Assembly: GCF_000002425.4 (NCBI RefSeq) | Contig: NC_037265.1 | Span: forward strand, 12,852,330 to 12,916,329 | DNA from: Physcomitrium patens | Lineage: Eukaryota; Streptophyta; Bryopsida; Funariales; Funariaceae | DNA length: 64,000 nucleotides | Reading direction: 5' to 3' | Shown here: piece by piece, positions 46,774 through 59,235 of the stretch | Position numbering within the stretch: the first letter of the stretch is position 1 | Layout: each line of letters starts with the position of its first letter | Position numbers and translations under genes: made by a program | Notes under the pieces: generated by a model | What the model saw: only the letters and a program-made list of their open reading frames with translations | Databases searched by the model: none | Told to the model about the DNA's origin: nothing

Positions 46774-47184
46774 TATTAAAATAAAAAAGGAATAAGTTAC
46801 CTTATAGAGGATATTAACTTAGGTAAGTTGCTAGTGGTCAAAGGTTTGACTCTTTGTATATGATAAGGACATAAAATGGATATAGGACGAAGTCATGGAC
46901 TAAGAGTCAAAGTCAAAAGGATAAAGTATTAACAAAGGAATATCCAAAGACTAAGTATGAATCATTAGTATGTGTCATAGGATACCCTCGAGGCTTGTGA
47001 GATGCCAAAATGATCCTAGGGCCACGTATATAAAAGTCAAAGAGTGGAAGTTGTCTTTTAGGACAGGAACTACTACCTATAAGTAATGGGTATTGGAAGT
47101 GAGAGACATCTTATTCCATACTCTCTGTGTGTGCAACCTTGCTAATACTAAGTATTGTGTCTTCAAAGTTCTTGTTCTTCAATA
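46774..47184 (+). repeat. Copia F 5' LTR
   Basis: 411 bp ending CTTCAATA. The next bases, GTTTATGGATCCAC (47185-47198), are a decayed version of the copia K primer site. Confidence 0.9.
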
Positions 47185-47743
47185 GTTTATGGATCCACTC
47201 ACCTTTACTTGTGAGTTTTGAAGTACTTTGAAGTCTTTCTTGTTGTGAAGAATAGATCTTATGGTTGTTGTTGAAGTTTGAATTCACTCTCTTCTAACCC
47301 TTCTTATGCATCTAGTTGTTGATATAGTTTTTTGCTCTTACTTGTTGTTAAGTGCATTGATAGTCTTGGTTGTTGTTAGACTCCATTTAATGATATTTTA
47401 GAACTTGAGTATTGTATTTCTTTGCTGAGTTTTATCATTGGTGCTCTAACTTTGTGCTTTCATATACTTAACTTCATAAGAGATTTTTCTATTATTATAA
47501 GAAGTATTTTGTGTAGTTAGAGGGGTGATTGAAGAGTGGCAAAGCTTATGCAAGAGGTTTAAATAGAGTATAAGACTTGTGAAAAGTCTTATATGTAAAG
47601 TTGAAGGTGATACAAGAGTGAAATCACTTTTGTAATTACAAAGAAGGCATTCTGGGTTTCTAAGGCAGCAACACCTTCTTGTTGATTTTGAGAGTTCTAT
47701 CTTCTCTTTTCTTGATTTTTTTTCACACATCTCTTTCCTAGAT

Positions 47744-49011
47744 ATGGCTTCAAGTGAAGGTGAAAGCTTGATAGTAATTGAAAAGTTTAAAGATAACAAC
47801 TTTTACTATTGGAAGAAGAAAATAGAGCTTTTGTTGGCTTCATTGGACCTTTGGGACATTGTTGATGAAAGTGAAGACCCTCCAAGTGACAATGCTGATA
47901 TCAAGGTGAATAAAGAATACAAACATCATGAAAAGAAGGCTTTTGGGATGATTGCAAAAAACCTTGATGATGCCAATTTTTCACATGTTATAGCTTGCAA
48001 TGGACCAATAGAAGTATGGAAGACTCTTTGCAACATCTATGAGAGTAGAAACCTTTTCAACATCCTTTGAACAAGGAGAAAGTGCTTGATAATAAATTTC
48101 AAAGAAGGAGATGACCTCATGGCTCATGTTAACAAGGTAAAAGCACTTGCTAACCAACTAGCAGTTATTGACAAACCAGTTGATGATAAGGACATTGTGT
48201 TGACATTGCTCATGAGCCTTCTTGAATCCTACAGCTACCTCATTGTGGCATTGGAGTCCATCAACATGAAGGAGCTTACCATGAACTATATCACATCAAG
48301 ACTCGTCCATGAAGTGACCAAGAAGAAAGAAAAAGAGCTTGCAAGTCATAATTCGGCTCTATTTTCAAGACAAGGCAAAGGTAGCTATTTTCACCAACGT
48401 GATAATTCAAAAAATAATATGAAGAATTGCTATATTTGTGGAAAATTAGGTCATTTTGCTAGAAATTGCTAGAAGGCCATGAAAGGAGATAGAGAGAATG
48501 CAAACAATGCTAGTAATAGTTTTGATGGAAATGAGTATGCTTTCATGGCAAGGAAAGGAGCCTCCATTGCTGCTATTTCAAAATGGATTATAGATTTAAG
48601 TGCTACTAAGCACATGACACCATACAAGTGTTCATTTAACAGTTATGAAGAAATTTCAGCAACAAAAGTGTGGTTGGGAGACAATGGCATTGTGCAAGCC
48701 ATTGGAATTGGCTCCATTGTGGTGGAGATTGTTATGAAGGACCAAATCAAGAGGATCACATTGAAGGAAGTTTTACATGTTCCAAAAATAAAGAAGAACC
48801 TCCTTTTGGTGAGCAAACTTGTATCACATGGTTATAAGATTCAATTTTATATGAATGGATGTTTTGTCAAGACATTGAATGGCCAACATGTTACCAAAGG
48901 CCTTAGAGATAGAAATCTCTACTTCATAAATTGGAAGAAGGTGAATGGAGTTGAAGTGACGACATTTGGTGATTTTCCACAAGATCAAGACAAGTTTGGA
49001 ATTTGGCATCA
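47744..49011 (+). pseudogene. Copia F gag and protease
   Basis: One frame with stops at about 48068 and 48469. The gag opens MASSEGESLIVIEKFKDNNF and ends with the zinc knuckle CYICGKLGHFARNC (48429-48470). The protease active site is altered: WIIDLSATKHMT (about 48590) against WIVDSGCTKHMT in copia K, losing the Asp-Ser-Gly triplet. The frame reaches KFGIWHH at 49011, where a G1 solo LTR splits it. Confidence 0.85.
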
Positions 49012-49572
49012 TGTCACGGCCATAATCATATAAGCTAATAATTACATATAGAAATAAGTAGAAGTAAGTAAAAGTAGATAAAAGTAAGTTAATTCTATAA
49101 TCTTTAATATGGAAGCTTTCTAGAAACTTCGTAGATGCTGCTTTGACTTCATAGGTGTCTTTAATTGACTTTTTGGATTAGAAACGTGGTCAACAAGTTG
49201 GCCATGTGCCACACATGTTGTTAGCTTGAAGATCAAGCTAACTATGTGGCCCACACGTAAAAAAAACTTGCCTTGTAAGTCAAGGCATGTGTACTACAAA
49301 GTCAACACATATTGGAGGTCCTATAGAACGTCGCCACGTAGCCCCTAGTTAGATAGTATATATAGAGACAAGAGTGAAGGCTTCTTCACTCTTATCAACT
49401 CTTTTCTTGCTTCTAGTCTAGTTTCAAGGGTCTCTAGTTTTCTTGTCTTTTGGCAATAGCCATTCCAGTTTTTCTTACAATATATATACTTGTTTATATA
49501 TATTTTGTTATCTCTCTTTGAGTGAAGGTTCACTTGTCTGAATTATTTTTCATCGAGTTCTTGTCCTTGACA
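49012..49572 (+). repeat. G1 solo LTR in copia F
   Basis: 561 bp from TGTCACGGCC to CCTTGACA, flanked by perfect CATCA duplicates (49007-49011 and 49573-49577). It separates WHH and RLGHLNA of the copia F integrase. No interior sequence is present, so a full element was reduced by LTR-LTR recombination. Confidence 0.95.
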
Positions 49573-49577
49573 CATCA

Positions 49578-50793
49578 TCGACTTGGTCATTTGAATGCCA
49601 AATACATGAAGGAGCTCCAATCCATAGTAAGTGGCTTGAATCTTGGTCAATTCAGCCACTATGCTATGACACTTGCTTGTGAAGGATGTATACAAGGCAA
49701 ACAACAAAGGGCTTCATTTCCGAGTGGAGTTGCAATACATGCAACAAAATTGTTGGAGATTGTGCACTTTGATGTTTGTGGACCAATGAAGACACCATCA
49801 ATTGGAGGAATAAGGTACTTTTTTACATTCATAAATGACTTTTCAAGAAAGGTATGGATTCAGATCATTAAAACTAAAAGTGAATATTTTTCAAGGTTTA
49901 AGGAGTTTAAGGCTCTTGTAGAGCAACAATGTAAGTGCAAGATCAAAGTGTTGAGAATGGACAATGGAGGTAAATATATGTCAAAGCATTTTCATGAATT
50001 CATGAAGATTCAAGGTATTGCAAGACAAACCTCTACTCCTTACACTCTGCAACAAAATGAAATTATTGAAAGAGCAAATCGGACCATTGTGGAGATGGCA
50101 AGGAGTATGCTTCATACATAAAACCTTGGACATGAGTATTGAGCAGAAGCTGTAGTAAATGTGGTGTACACAAGGAATAAGTGCTCTACAAGTGCACTTA
50201 CCTCAATGACTCCATAAGAAGCTTGGAGTGGGAAGAAACCTTGTGTTTCACACATGAAGATTTTTGGATGCATTGCTTATGCAAAGGTACCAGATTATAT
50301 GAGGTCCAAACTTGATGGAAAAGGTACAAAATGTGTATTTGTTGGATATTGTGAAGGTACCAAAGCATATAGGCTAATGTGTTTAGAAACCAAAAAGATC
50401 ATCAAAAGTCGTGATGTAGTATTTTTGGAGCATAAGAGTGTTTTTGAGCACTTAGAAGAGTGTCCAAGTGGGAGTAAAGGTGTGTTTGTGGACACATCTT
50501 TAAATTCAATAAAGAAAGAAGTAGAAGAAGAAGATGATGATGACAATGAAGATGGAGGAAATAGAAGTCAAGATCAAGTGCCAAAGAAGGTAAATCATAA
50601 TGTGCCTTCAATTGCTAGAACCAATGATGAAGACAATGAAGATTTTGAAGGTGATGATGATGATGAAGAATATCAACCTTTGAGTGAGAAAAGACAAGCA
50701 TTGAGGAAGAAGAAGGATGGAATGCAAGAAGAAGGGTCTTCTTCAAATGAAAGGAGATATCCTTTGAGAGAAAGAAAACCACGTGGTGAATAG
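49578..50793 (+). pseudogene. Copia F integrase
   Basis: Continues after the solo LTR: RLGHLNAKYMKEL and CEGCIQGKQQ complete the HHCC zinc domain. HFDVCGPM gives the first core Asp, RMDNGGKYMSKHF the second, and EIIERANRTIVEMARS the catalytic Glu region. Stops near 50119, 50141 and 50216 interrupt it. It is open again at 50254-50793 with KIFGCIAYAKVPDYM, a Glu/Asp-rich linker and SNERRYPLRERKPRGE. Confidence 0.85.
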
Positions 50794-51468
50794 TGGAAGG
50801 ACCACATCTTTTCTCAAGTAAGTGAAGAATATGCCAATGTTGTACTTCTTGCTAATCCATTGAGTTTATGTGATGCAATGAAGTCCATAGATGCGTTGAA
50901 GTAAAAAAATGCTATGAAAGAAGAGTAAAAATCACTCATGGATAATGGAACATGGGAATTGACTTAACTTCCACTAAATCGATCTTCAATTGGTTGTAAG
51001 TGGGTGTTTAGAACAAAGAGGGATGCAATGGATAATGTTATGAGTTATAAGATAAGATTCGTTGCGAAAGGCTACTCACAAGTTGCTAGTGTGGATTATA
51101 ATGAAACATTTACTCCTGTGGCCAAATTCACCACCATTAGAATCATTGTGGCAATTGGAGCAACATTGGACTTGGAGATGCATCAAATGGATGAGAAGAC
51201 GGCTTTCTTGAATGAAAGTTTGGAAGAAGACATCTACATGGAGCAACTTCAAGGATTTGTTGAAGAAGGCAAACAACACCTTATTTGTAAGTTGAAGAAA
51301 TCCTTGTACGGGCTAAAGCAATCACTAAAGGCATGGTACCAATGCATTGATACATTCTTTGTCAGTGAAGGATTTGTAAGGAGTGAGGCTAATCATTCTT
51401 TATATGTGATGCAATGAAATAGGTTCATATTGATTGTCATCTTTATGTTGATGATTTAATCATCTTAA
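50794..51468 (+). pseudogene. Copia F reverse transcriptase, first part
   Basis: After several stops (50791-50970) the frame is open at 51004-51417: GCKWVFRTKRDAMDNV, RFVAKGYSQVASVDYNETF, LEMHQMDEKTAFLN and KKSLYGLKQSLKAWYQ. It then decays through the catalytic segment (about 51435-51460, where copia K has YVDD; here the Val-Asp-Asp part is readable only after a frame change). It stops at CCAAT, where element I was inserted. Confidence 0.82.
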
Positions 51469-51473
51469 CCAAT

Positions 51474-52034
51474 TGTCAAAGATAAGAACTAAATAAAAAA
51501 GAAATTCAGACAAGTGAGCCTTCACTGAAAGAAAGGTAACAATATATAAATAAACAAGTATGTATATTGAAAGAGAAACTAGAATGGCTATTGCCAAAAG
51601 ACAAAAAAACTAGAGACCCTTGAAACTAGATTGGAAGCAAGAAAAGAGTTGACAAGAGTGAAGAGGGCTTCACTCTTGTCTCTATATATACTATCTAACT
51701 AGGGGCTACGTGGCAACATTCTATAGGACCTCCAATATGTGTTGACTTTATAGGACACATGCCTTGACTTACAAGGCAAGTTTTTTTATTTGTGGGCCAT
51801 ATAATTAGCTTGGTCTTCAAGCTAACAACATGTGTGGCACATGGCCAACTTGTTGATCACGTTTTTAATCCAAAAAATCAATTAAAGACACCTATGAAGT
51901 CAAAGCAGCGTCTACAAAGCTTCTAAGAAGCTTCCATATTAAATACTATAGAATTAACTTACTTTTATCTACTTTTACTTACTTCTATCTATTTGTATAT
52001 ATAATTACTAGCTTACATGAGTATATCCATGACA
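51474..52034 (-). repeat. G1 3' LTR of element I
   Basis: 561 bp, minus-strand start TGTCATGGATATACTC. The purine tract on its inner side reads AGAAGGGGGGGTAA on the minus strand (about 52035-52048). Confidence 0.93.
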
Positions 52035-52075
52035 TTACCCCCCCTTCTAGGCACGAGTTCCACGAGGAGCGGTCA

Positions 52076-52498
52076 TCATATGTTGAGGAAATCTATGATG
52101 CGATGAATTATATTCGCCACATACTCTGATCTTTGTTCTCTTCGAAGATGATTGATAGGGCCTCTCAACCATCGATATTGTCCCATACAAGGACGAGAAG
52201 ACCACCCAATTATTTGATCATTGTTGAGGCCTTCATAACTTCCTTCGAATAGAACATTTGGAACATCATCAGGAATTGTTCCTACCTCTAAAAAAATCAC
52301 CAAACATCAAGAGTCCCTTCCCAAATCGTGATACCAAACACATTATATCTTGCCATCTATTCGAGGAAGAACAAGTCGTTCTTGAAGATCTTTATTTCGA
52401 TTGCATCGTCTTGAAGGTTGTGACAATCATAATGTTTCATCCGACAGGTCAGCAAATGAAGGCTCTTGAGTCGAATCCATTGGTTGTTGGTTCTCTAT
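52076..52498 (-). pseudogene. G1 downstream ORF, element I (423 bp)
   Basis: Same position and exactly the same length as in copies B and D. The start codon position reads ATA. Three in-frame stops occur in the first half, and the last 75 codons (from 52303) are open: IGWSSRPCMGQYRWLRGPIN is the best conserved block. In sense with the element, after the chromodomain and before the polypurine tract. No homologue recognised. Confidence 0.6.
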
Positions 52499-52619
52499 TT
52501 TGTGAGCATCACAACTATAAAGAAGCTATGAACAAGGATTGAAAGTAGAATGTTATCTTGCCTAGATGTTGTTTCTTTTATAAAGAAGGTTTTCATCTTG
52601 ATTTTGATGGATGTCATCA

Positions 52620-53440
52620 ATGAAAAGCCTCCACCGCCTTTGCTGCATTTACAAGATTCTTTATTCGCTCCCATGTGCATTCACTAATATCATATCCATG
52701 CCAATGGACAAGATATTCCAATTTATTTCGACGCCGCCTTAAATCTAAAACTTCTTCTACTTCAAACTCTTCATTATTGTCCACTTCTATAGGAAGAGAT
52801 GGAGATTGTCATCTTTTTGATATGTCCACTATCTTGTATGGTTCAAGAAGAGACACGTGGAATACTGGATGGATTTTCATTGACTCCGATAGATGTAAAC
52901 GATATGCAACTGGATTGATTTGTACAGAAATAGAAAATGGTCCCAGCCTTCGATAGTCCAACTTGTCACAAGGACGAGTGGTCTTGATATTATAATAAAG
53001 TAGCCATACCTTATCACCCAAGATGAATGGTGGTTGTTCCTTTCGATAGACATCTACATTGACCTTTTGTTGTTCTTGAGCATCTTTTAATTGCACCTTC
53101 ATCGTTGCATGTAGCTCTGACAAATGAATTACCAAATCTTTCGCAGTAGGATTATTAACTTTTGAAAAGTCAAAAGTATCAAGTCATAGATGATAACCAT
53201 AATTAGCAAAGAAAGATGTTTGTTTTATAGAAGAATGTACCGTGTTATTATAAGCAAACTTTGCCAATGGCAAAAGAGTTGTCCAATCATCTTCTTGGTA
53301 GTTAATGGTACATCTTAAATATTACTTCAAAACTAGATTAACACGCTCCATTTGTATATCAGTTTGAAATTGGAATGTCAAAGATAGTTTTATATCCACT
53401 TTAAGAATCTTAAAAAGAGTCTGCCAAAATCTTGATACAA
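52620..53440 (-). pseudogene. Element I integrase C-terminus and chromodomain
   Basis: Open at 52809-53135: MVIHLSELHATMKVQLKDAQ, then PPFILGDKVWLLYYNIKTT (linker) and RLGPFSISVQINPVAYRL. A stop at 52809 precedes the acidic VDNNEEFEVEEVL segment and the chromodomain EYLVHWHGYDISECTWE (about 52690). The chromodomain ends in HPSKSR near 52600. It should bind modified histone tails or heterochromatin and direct insertion. Confidence 0.8.
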
Positions 53441-53441
53441 A

Positions 53442-54041
53442 TTAAGTTCCCCTATCTGATATAATATCCTTGGATAATCCATGATAGCGATAGATATTGT
53501 CAAGAAAGAGCTTAGCTGTTTCTTCACTTATGATAGATTTTGTACATAGTACAAAATGTGCCATCTTGGTAAAACGATCTACTATCACGAATATAGAGTC
53601 ATAAGAACTTGAGATTGGAAGATCCGTGATGAAGTGCGTAGAAACAGAAGACCATTGTTGTTCTAGAATAGGTAATGGCTGAAGAAGTCTAAAAGGTCGA
53701 TGACAAGGAGTTTTTGAACTTGAGCAAACATCACATGATTGTACAAAATCTTTAATTGCCTTCGACATTTGAAGCCACCAAAAATCCCTAGATATCAGTT
53801 CCAAAGTCTTATTATATCCAAAATATCCTATTGCTAGAAAGATGTGACGAGCTTGAAGAATACATAAATGTGCTTCTCCTTCTGGAACATATAGGTGTCC
53901 TTCGCAATAAAACAAGTTGTTCTTGAATTCAAATTTAGTAGGATCATGAGATTTAGAAGAATTATTCTTGATATCATGAACAAGAAGGTCTGAAGACAAA
54001 CTTAACTCGACTTGCTCAAGAAAAGTTAAATCAACAGTCAA
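53442..54041 (-). pseudogene. Element I integrase core
   Basis: A 199-codon open stretch. The zinc-binding part includes HLCILQARHIFLAIGYFGYNKT and CDVCSSSK. The core segment reads WSSVSTHFITDLPISSSYDS, where the family has MDFI, so the first catalytic Asp is replaced by His. [13 protein letters not shown] and KDIISDRGT (second Asp) follow, and a stop ends it at 53442. Related to 59700-60420 of element D. Confidence 0.85.
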
Positions 54042-54056
54042 TGTTGATTTTATTAC

Positions 54057-54960
54057 TCAAAGATGAAATTGCTCCAGCTTCAAGAGAACCGTTTTTTGTT
54101 GCTCAAAAGCTACATCTCCTTCTTTTGGTGCAAGATAAGAATGTCTAGACAAGACATCAGACAAACCTTGTTGTTTTGCTAATCGATAAGGGATGATGAA
54201 TTCGAATCTTGATAAAGACATGCTCCAACGAGCTTGACGACGATTTAATATGCATATTGACATAAAATACTTGAGGTTCTTGTGATCTGTATACACGATG
54301 ATTGGAATGGAAGCACCTTCTAGATAATGACGCCATTCTTGAAAAGAACCCACGATTGCAAGAAGTTCTTTATCACGGATCTCATAATTGATTTCTGCTG
54401 CTGAGAATTTTTTTTGAATGAAAGGCTACTGGATGAAGTTTGTCATCTGTTCCCATTTGTAATAAAATCACATCCAGAGCAAAGTCTGATGCATCTATTT
54501 CCATAAAGAATGCTTTGAAAAAATCAACACGATATAAGATTGGTGCAAAAACAAACGCTGTCTTCAAAGATTCAAAAGTAACTTCCGATTCTTGATTCCA
54601 TTGGAGTTTGTCTTTACAAGTCAAACATGTAAGTGGAGCTGCAATTCGAGAGAAGTCCTTGATGAAGATTCGATAGTAGTAAGTAAATCCCAAAAAACAT
54701 TGGACATCTCTTACCTTTTTTGGGATCTTCCAATCTATAATAGTTTGAACTTTCTTAGGATCTATCATAAGTCTATTATTTGAAATGATGTAACCTAAGA
54801 AATCGACTTGAATAGTGTAGAATACACACTTTTCTATCTTGACATAGAGTCTTGCATCTCTTAATTTTTGTAACACACGACGAACATGCAGTTCATGTTC
54901 TTCTAGATTCTTAGAATAGATCAAGATGTCATCTAGATAATAGACCACAAAATTGTCCAA
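54057..54960 (-). pseudogene. Element I reverse transcriptase C-half and RNase H
   Basis: 54382-54960 starts at MDNFVVYYLDDILIYSKN, with the intact catalytic YLDD box. It passes FLGFTYYYRIFIKDFSRIAAPL and ends in RNase H (MEIDASDFALDVILLQMGTD). A frame change at about 54380 leads to 54057-54353, with VYTDHKNLKYFMS and ARWSMSLSRFEFIIPYR ending the RNase H. The reading order matches Ty3/gypsy pol. Confidence 0.87.
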
Positions 54961-55851
54961 AAACTCTCAAAAAACATCATTCATTAGATGTTGAAAAGCA
55001 GCTGGTACATTTGTGAGTCTAAAAGGCATGACATTGTATTCAAAATGTCCATACCTAGTTCGAAACGCAATCTTCTATTCATCTCCTTTTTTGATGTGTA
55101 CTAGATTGTATGCTCCCCAAAAATCTATTTTTGTATAGATCTTAGCTTGATTCAGCTAATCAAGAAGTTCAAATATTAAAGGTAGTGGATACCTATTCTA
55201 GATAGTAATCTTGTTGAGTCCTCGATAATCAACACACATCCGCAATGATCCATCTTTTTTCTTCACAAATAGAATTGGAGCTCCTGCCGGAGATTTAGAA
55301 TGGCGTATGAAATTCTTGGCTAGATTTTCTTCAATATACTCCTTGAGTTCAGTCAACTCATTTTGTAATAAACTGTAGATTGGTCCGAATGGTGGTTATG
55401 CTCCTTCTTGAAGGTCAATTGAGCAATCATAGGGACGATGTTCTGAGAGTGTATCGGCATTCTTTTTTTTGAATACATCTTAAAATTCTTGATATTGGCT
55501 TGGAATGCCACTTGAAGTCTTTCCACCAGTAGAAATAGGTGTGGCATAAATAATATATGGTGATTCTTTTATAGCAACATGCAAGAAAGCTTTTGCACCT
55601 ATAAATACGGGTTTAATTGAACTGGACTTATGACTCTGTACTTGATTAACTACACTGTTAGTTATACTTTTAGAGAAAGTAAGAGTTCGGAAAATCCAAT
55701 CTATTTGAGGGTTGTATTTTTCTAACCACGTTAAACCTAAAATGATTGGATTAGAGGGAGATCTAATGATATTAAATACTACAAAGCTATTATGACCATT
55801 GATTATTACTTCTATAGGAAGGGTTTCGTGAGTAATATCTCTAGAAGACAA
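54961..55851 (-). pseudogene. Element I protease C-part and RT N-half
   Basis: 55480-55851 is open (SSRDITHETLPIEV, SPSNPIILGLTWLEKYNPQID), matching the protease end of element D. The active site lies upstream near 55970, in another broken piece (ALLDSGASVFFLDEEF-like). RT N-terminal motifs follow in broken frames between 55480 and 54961 ([18 protein letters not shown] at about 55240, [20 protein letters not shown] at about 55010). Confidence 0.78.
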
Positions 55852-56087
55852 TGGACGACCATCTATGACTTCTACATGAATAGGTTTAGTTTTCTTTACT
55901 AAAGATATACTATGTCTTTAAGTAAATTCTTCATCTAAGAAAAATACCGAGGCTCCTGAATCTAACAAGGCAGAGGCTTTATAATATTTAGGTCCTAAAA
56001 TAACATTTAATGTAAAACAAGGAGAGGGCTCTGAGGCAAGAATAGGACCTTTACTAGATGTTGTGGAAGGTTCTAGCCGCACGATTC

Positions 56088-57035
56088 CTATTGTAGCTGG
56101 ATAAACTCATTTTCTAACATATTATCTTCTTTCACAGCCATACTCATCATTTTGTGATTACGTCGTTTCTTTGGATAATGTTGAGCAGTGTGCTTTAATT
56201 CTCCATAATATAAACATAATCCTTCTTGACGACGACGAGTCTTTTCTTGCTCAGTAAGAGGTTTGAAACGTACTGCATCAACTTGCATATCTTCTACTTT
56301 CAAATGTATGTGTTGAAGAGATGTTGGTGTTGCCATTGAATTATAGTAATGTTGAGGTCGATTCTCAGATCGGAATTCAAAAAGGCGATTGTCGCACTTC
56401 ACAGCAAAGTCAATTGCTTGTCTTAATGTTTGAGGATCAGGTAAGTTGAGCATTAATTTTTTTACCTCATATTGTAATCCGTAGAGAAATTGGCTAATAA
56501 GTGCAACATCATCCCACTTAATATCAGTTGTAAGTTGTCGAAATTGTGAAGCATACAACGTTACTGATCGATTGCCTTGCCGTAAAATACAAATCTTATT
56601 GGTTGCAACACAAATTGCATCATGTTCTCCATACATAGATCGAAACTCTACTAGAAAAGTCTCTAGATTATCTAATATTGGATCTCATCGTTTAAGAAAA
56701 GATAAAAACCACGATAGTTTTGAATTTGAAATAAGCGTACCAGTGAATCTAACTTGCGATCCTGGAGTTGGATAGCTTTGGAGTTGAAGTTCAATCACAA
56801 GTTACACTTGATTGATAAATCCTTGAAACTTGGATCTGGTACCATCAAACTTCTCGGGTAGGATAATTCTTGGTTCTCTAACATTGGAAGGGTATTCCAC
56901 CATAGGAGAAAGGACATGATTTGGTGCAGATGTTGAAGCAGCTCCAATCATTTCTAAATCTTCACTTCCTACCAATCTTGTTGCTCCTTGTGGTGGTAAA
57001 TTGAATTGATGCATCGCAAGTATTAACTCTCTCAA
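56088..57035 (-). pseudogene. Element I gag
   Basis: 57035-56802 (MRELILAMHQFNLPPQGATRL ... KFDGTRSKFQGFINQV) and 56636-56088 (MYGEHDAICVATNKICILRQ ... SQFLYGLQYEVKKLMLNLP) are separated by stops at about 56800 and 56682. Near the end lies a zinc-knuckle variant, LCLYYGELKHTAQHYPKK (about 56210), where two of the usual Cys residues read Tyr. The ORF ends EFIQLQ at 56088. Confidence 0.83.
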
Positions 57036-57298
57036 TTATACTTGTATTTGTACCATTGCTCTATTCATTTTAAAAAGTTTTGCCATGATAATACTTAGAA
57101 AAGAAAAGATGTCTAATATCGCTCAAGACAAATAGAAAAGAGGACTTGAGAACAAACAAAATACTAGAGACAATATCAGTTTAGAAGAGGGTAATCTGTA
57201 ACTTCTAATATGCTTATATCTTATTAAGAAAAAGGGGTAACCTACTCTTAATCAAGATTAGACAAAACTTTGATATCGTAGGTGTACTCATGTCAATC

Positions 57299-57859
57299 TA
57301 TCAAGGACAAGAATTCAATAAAAAAAAAATTCAGACCAGTGAGCCTTCACTCAAAGAAAGGTAACAAAATATAAATAAACAAGTATGTATATTGAAAGAG
57401 AAACTGGAATGGCTATTCCCAAAAGACAAAAAAACTAGAGACCCTTGAAACTATATTAGAAGCAAGAAAAGAGTTGACAAGAGTGAAGAGGGCTTTACTC
57501 TTGTCTCTATATATACTATCTAACTAGGGGCTACGTGGCAACATTCTATAGGACCTCCAATATGTGTTGACTTTGTAGGACACATGCCTTGACTTACAAG
57601 GCAAGTTTTTCTATATGTGGGCTATATAATTAGCTTGGTCTTCAAGATAACAACATGTGTGGCACATGGCCAACTTGTTGACCATGTTTTTAATCCAAAA
57701 GATCAATTAAAGACACCTATGAAGTCAAAGCAGCGTCTATGAAGCTTTTAAGAAGCTTTCATATTAAATACTATAGAATTAACTTATTTTTACCTACTTT
57801 TACTTACTTCCATCTATTTGTATATATAATTACTAGCTTACATGAGTATGTCCATGACA
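57299..57859 (-). repeat. G1 5' LTR of element I
   Basis: 561 bp, same length as the partner LTR. The interior begins GATTGACATGAGTAC on the minus strand. Confidence 0.93.
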
Positions 57860-57864
57860 CCAAT

Positions 57865-58801
57865 ATATTGAAGATGATGGATTGATTGAAGGCAAAGTTA
57901 GAAAAGGAGTATGAAATGAGTGATTTGGCAGAGCTTTACTATTGTTTAGGAGTGGAGTTTGTAAGAGATCATGCTAAGAAGACCATTACAATGAGCCAAA
58001 GCAAGTACATTGAAGAAGTGTTGAAATGATTCAACATAGAAGAGTGTAAGCCTATTGGAACATCATTGGAAGCAAACTTAAAGTTGATGAAACTCACGGA
58101 TGAAGACTGCTAAAGTTGAAGGTCAAATACAAGGTATTCCATACAAGGCAATAGTGGGCTCACTTATGTATGCAATGATTGGTACAAGGATAGATCTTAC
58201 ATATGCTGTGAATGTTGTGAGCCAACACATGTCAAAGGCTGGACCAATCCATTGGACAACCATCAAAAAGATCATGAGATACTTAAAAAATACTTTAAAC
58301 TTCAAATTATGCCTTGGAGGTGATAACATTTGTTTGTATGATTATTGTGATGCGGATTCGGCTGGAGATGTAAATGATAGAAGGTCAACAACAAGCTATG
58401 TATTCTTTGTTGGAGAAGGAGCAATTTCATGGAATTGTAAGAGACAACCAAAAATTACAAGATCAACAATGGAGGCGGAGTACATAGCAGCAAGCCATGG
58501 TGCAATGGAAGCAATATGGTTGAGACAACTTTTGGAGGACATTAGAGATGTGCAAATGGAAGCAATTCCAATAGAGTGTGACAATCAAGGATGTCTTGCA
58601 TTTCCAAAGAATCCAAAGCATCATTCAAGGATCGAGTACATTGACATTCAACATCACTTTATAAAAGAGAAGATTGAAATGAGAGTGATTGATATGAAAT
58701 ATTGTGCAATGGAGGAAATGCTTGCTGATTTGTTGACAAAGGCATTAGTAAAAGATACACACCACATGTTGACAAAGACATTAGGTCTAAAAGCCATTTA
58801 A
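57865..58801 (+). pseudogene. Copia F reverse transcriptase second part and RNase H
   Basis: It resumes after element I with sequence matching the WLKKKLEKEFEMSDLGEL region of copia K. After a frame change it is open at 58100-58801: QGIPYKAIVGSLMYAMIGTR, then YCDADSAGDVNDRRSTT, WNCKRQPKITRSTMEAEYIA and IDIQHHFIKEKIEM. These are the standard copia RNase H motifs. A stop ends it at 58801, followed by a polypurine tract AGTGGGAG (58812-58819) and the LTR. Confidence 0.88.
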
Positions 58802-58819
58802 CCAATAGCAAAGTGGGAG

Positions 58820-59230
58820 TGTTAAAATAAAAGTAGAATACGTTACCTTATAGAGGATATTAACTTAGGTAAGTTGCTAGTGGTCAAAGGTTTGGCTCTT
58901 GGTATATGATAAGGGCATCCAATGGATATAAAACAAAGTCATGGACCAAGAGTCAAAGTCAAAAGGATAAAGTATTAACAAGAGAATATCCAAAGACTAA
59001 GTATGAGTCATTAGTATGTGTCATAAGATGCCCTCGAGGCTTATGAGATGCCAAAATGATCCTAGGGTCACGTTTGTAAAAGTCAAAGAGTAATATTTGT
59101 CTTTTAGGGCAGCAACCACTACCTATAAGTAATGGATATCGGAAGTGAGAGACATCTTATTCCATACTCTCTTTGTATGCAACCTTACTGATGCTAAGTG
59201 TTGTGTCTTCAAAGTGCTTGTTATTCAATA
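58820..59230 (+). repeat. Copia F 3' LTR
   Basis: 411 bp starting TGTTAAAATAAAAG and ending ATTCAATA, followed by the AATCT target duplicate. Confidence 0.92.
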
Positions 59231-59235
59231 AATCT

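Larger units (their letters stand above)
51474..57859 (-). mobile_element. G1 gypsy element I, complete with both LTRs, minus strand
   Basis: 6386 bp with 561-bp LTRs (51474-52034 and 57299-57859) that differ by about 5% by eye. It has a perfect CCAAT target duplication (51469-51473 and 57860-57864). On the minus strand: gag, protease, RT, RNase H, integrase, chromodomain, downstream ORF. This is the most complete G1 copy in the window and shows the family layout, but several stops and a changed integrase residue make it inactive. It lies in the RT of copia F. Confidence 0.93.
46774..59230 (+). mobile_element. Copia F: Ty1/copia element carrying a solo LTR and element I
   Basis: 411-bp LTRs (46774-47184 and 58820-59230) with about 36 differences by eye (about 9%) and a perfect AATCT target duplication (46769-46773 and 59231-59235). 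Its proteins resemble copia K throughout, but it is older and has many stops. G1 sequences were inserted twice: a solo LTR in the gag/integrase region and element I in the RT. Without inserts it is about 5.5 kb. Confidence 0.92.
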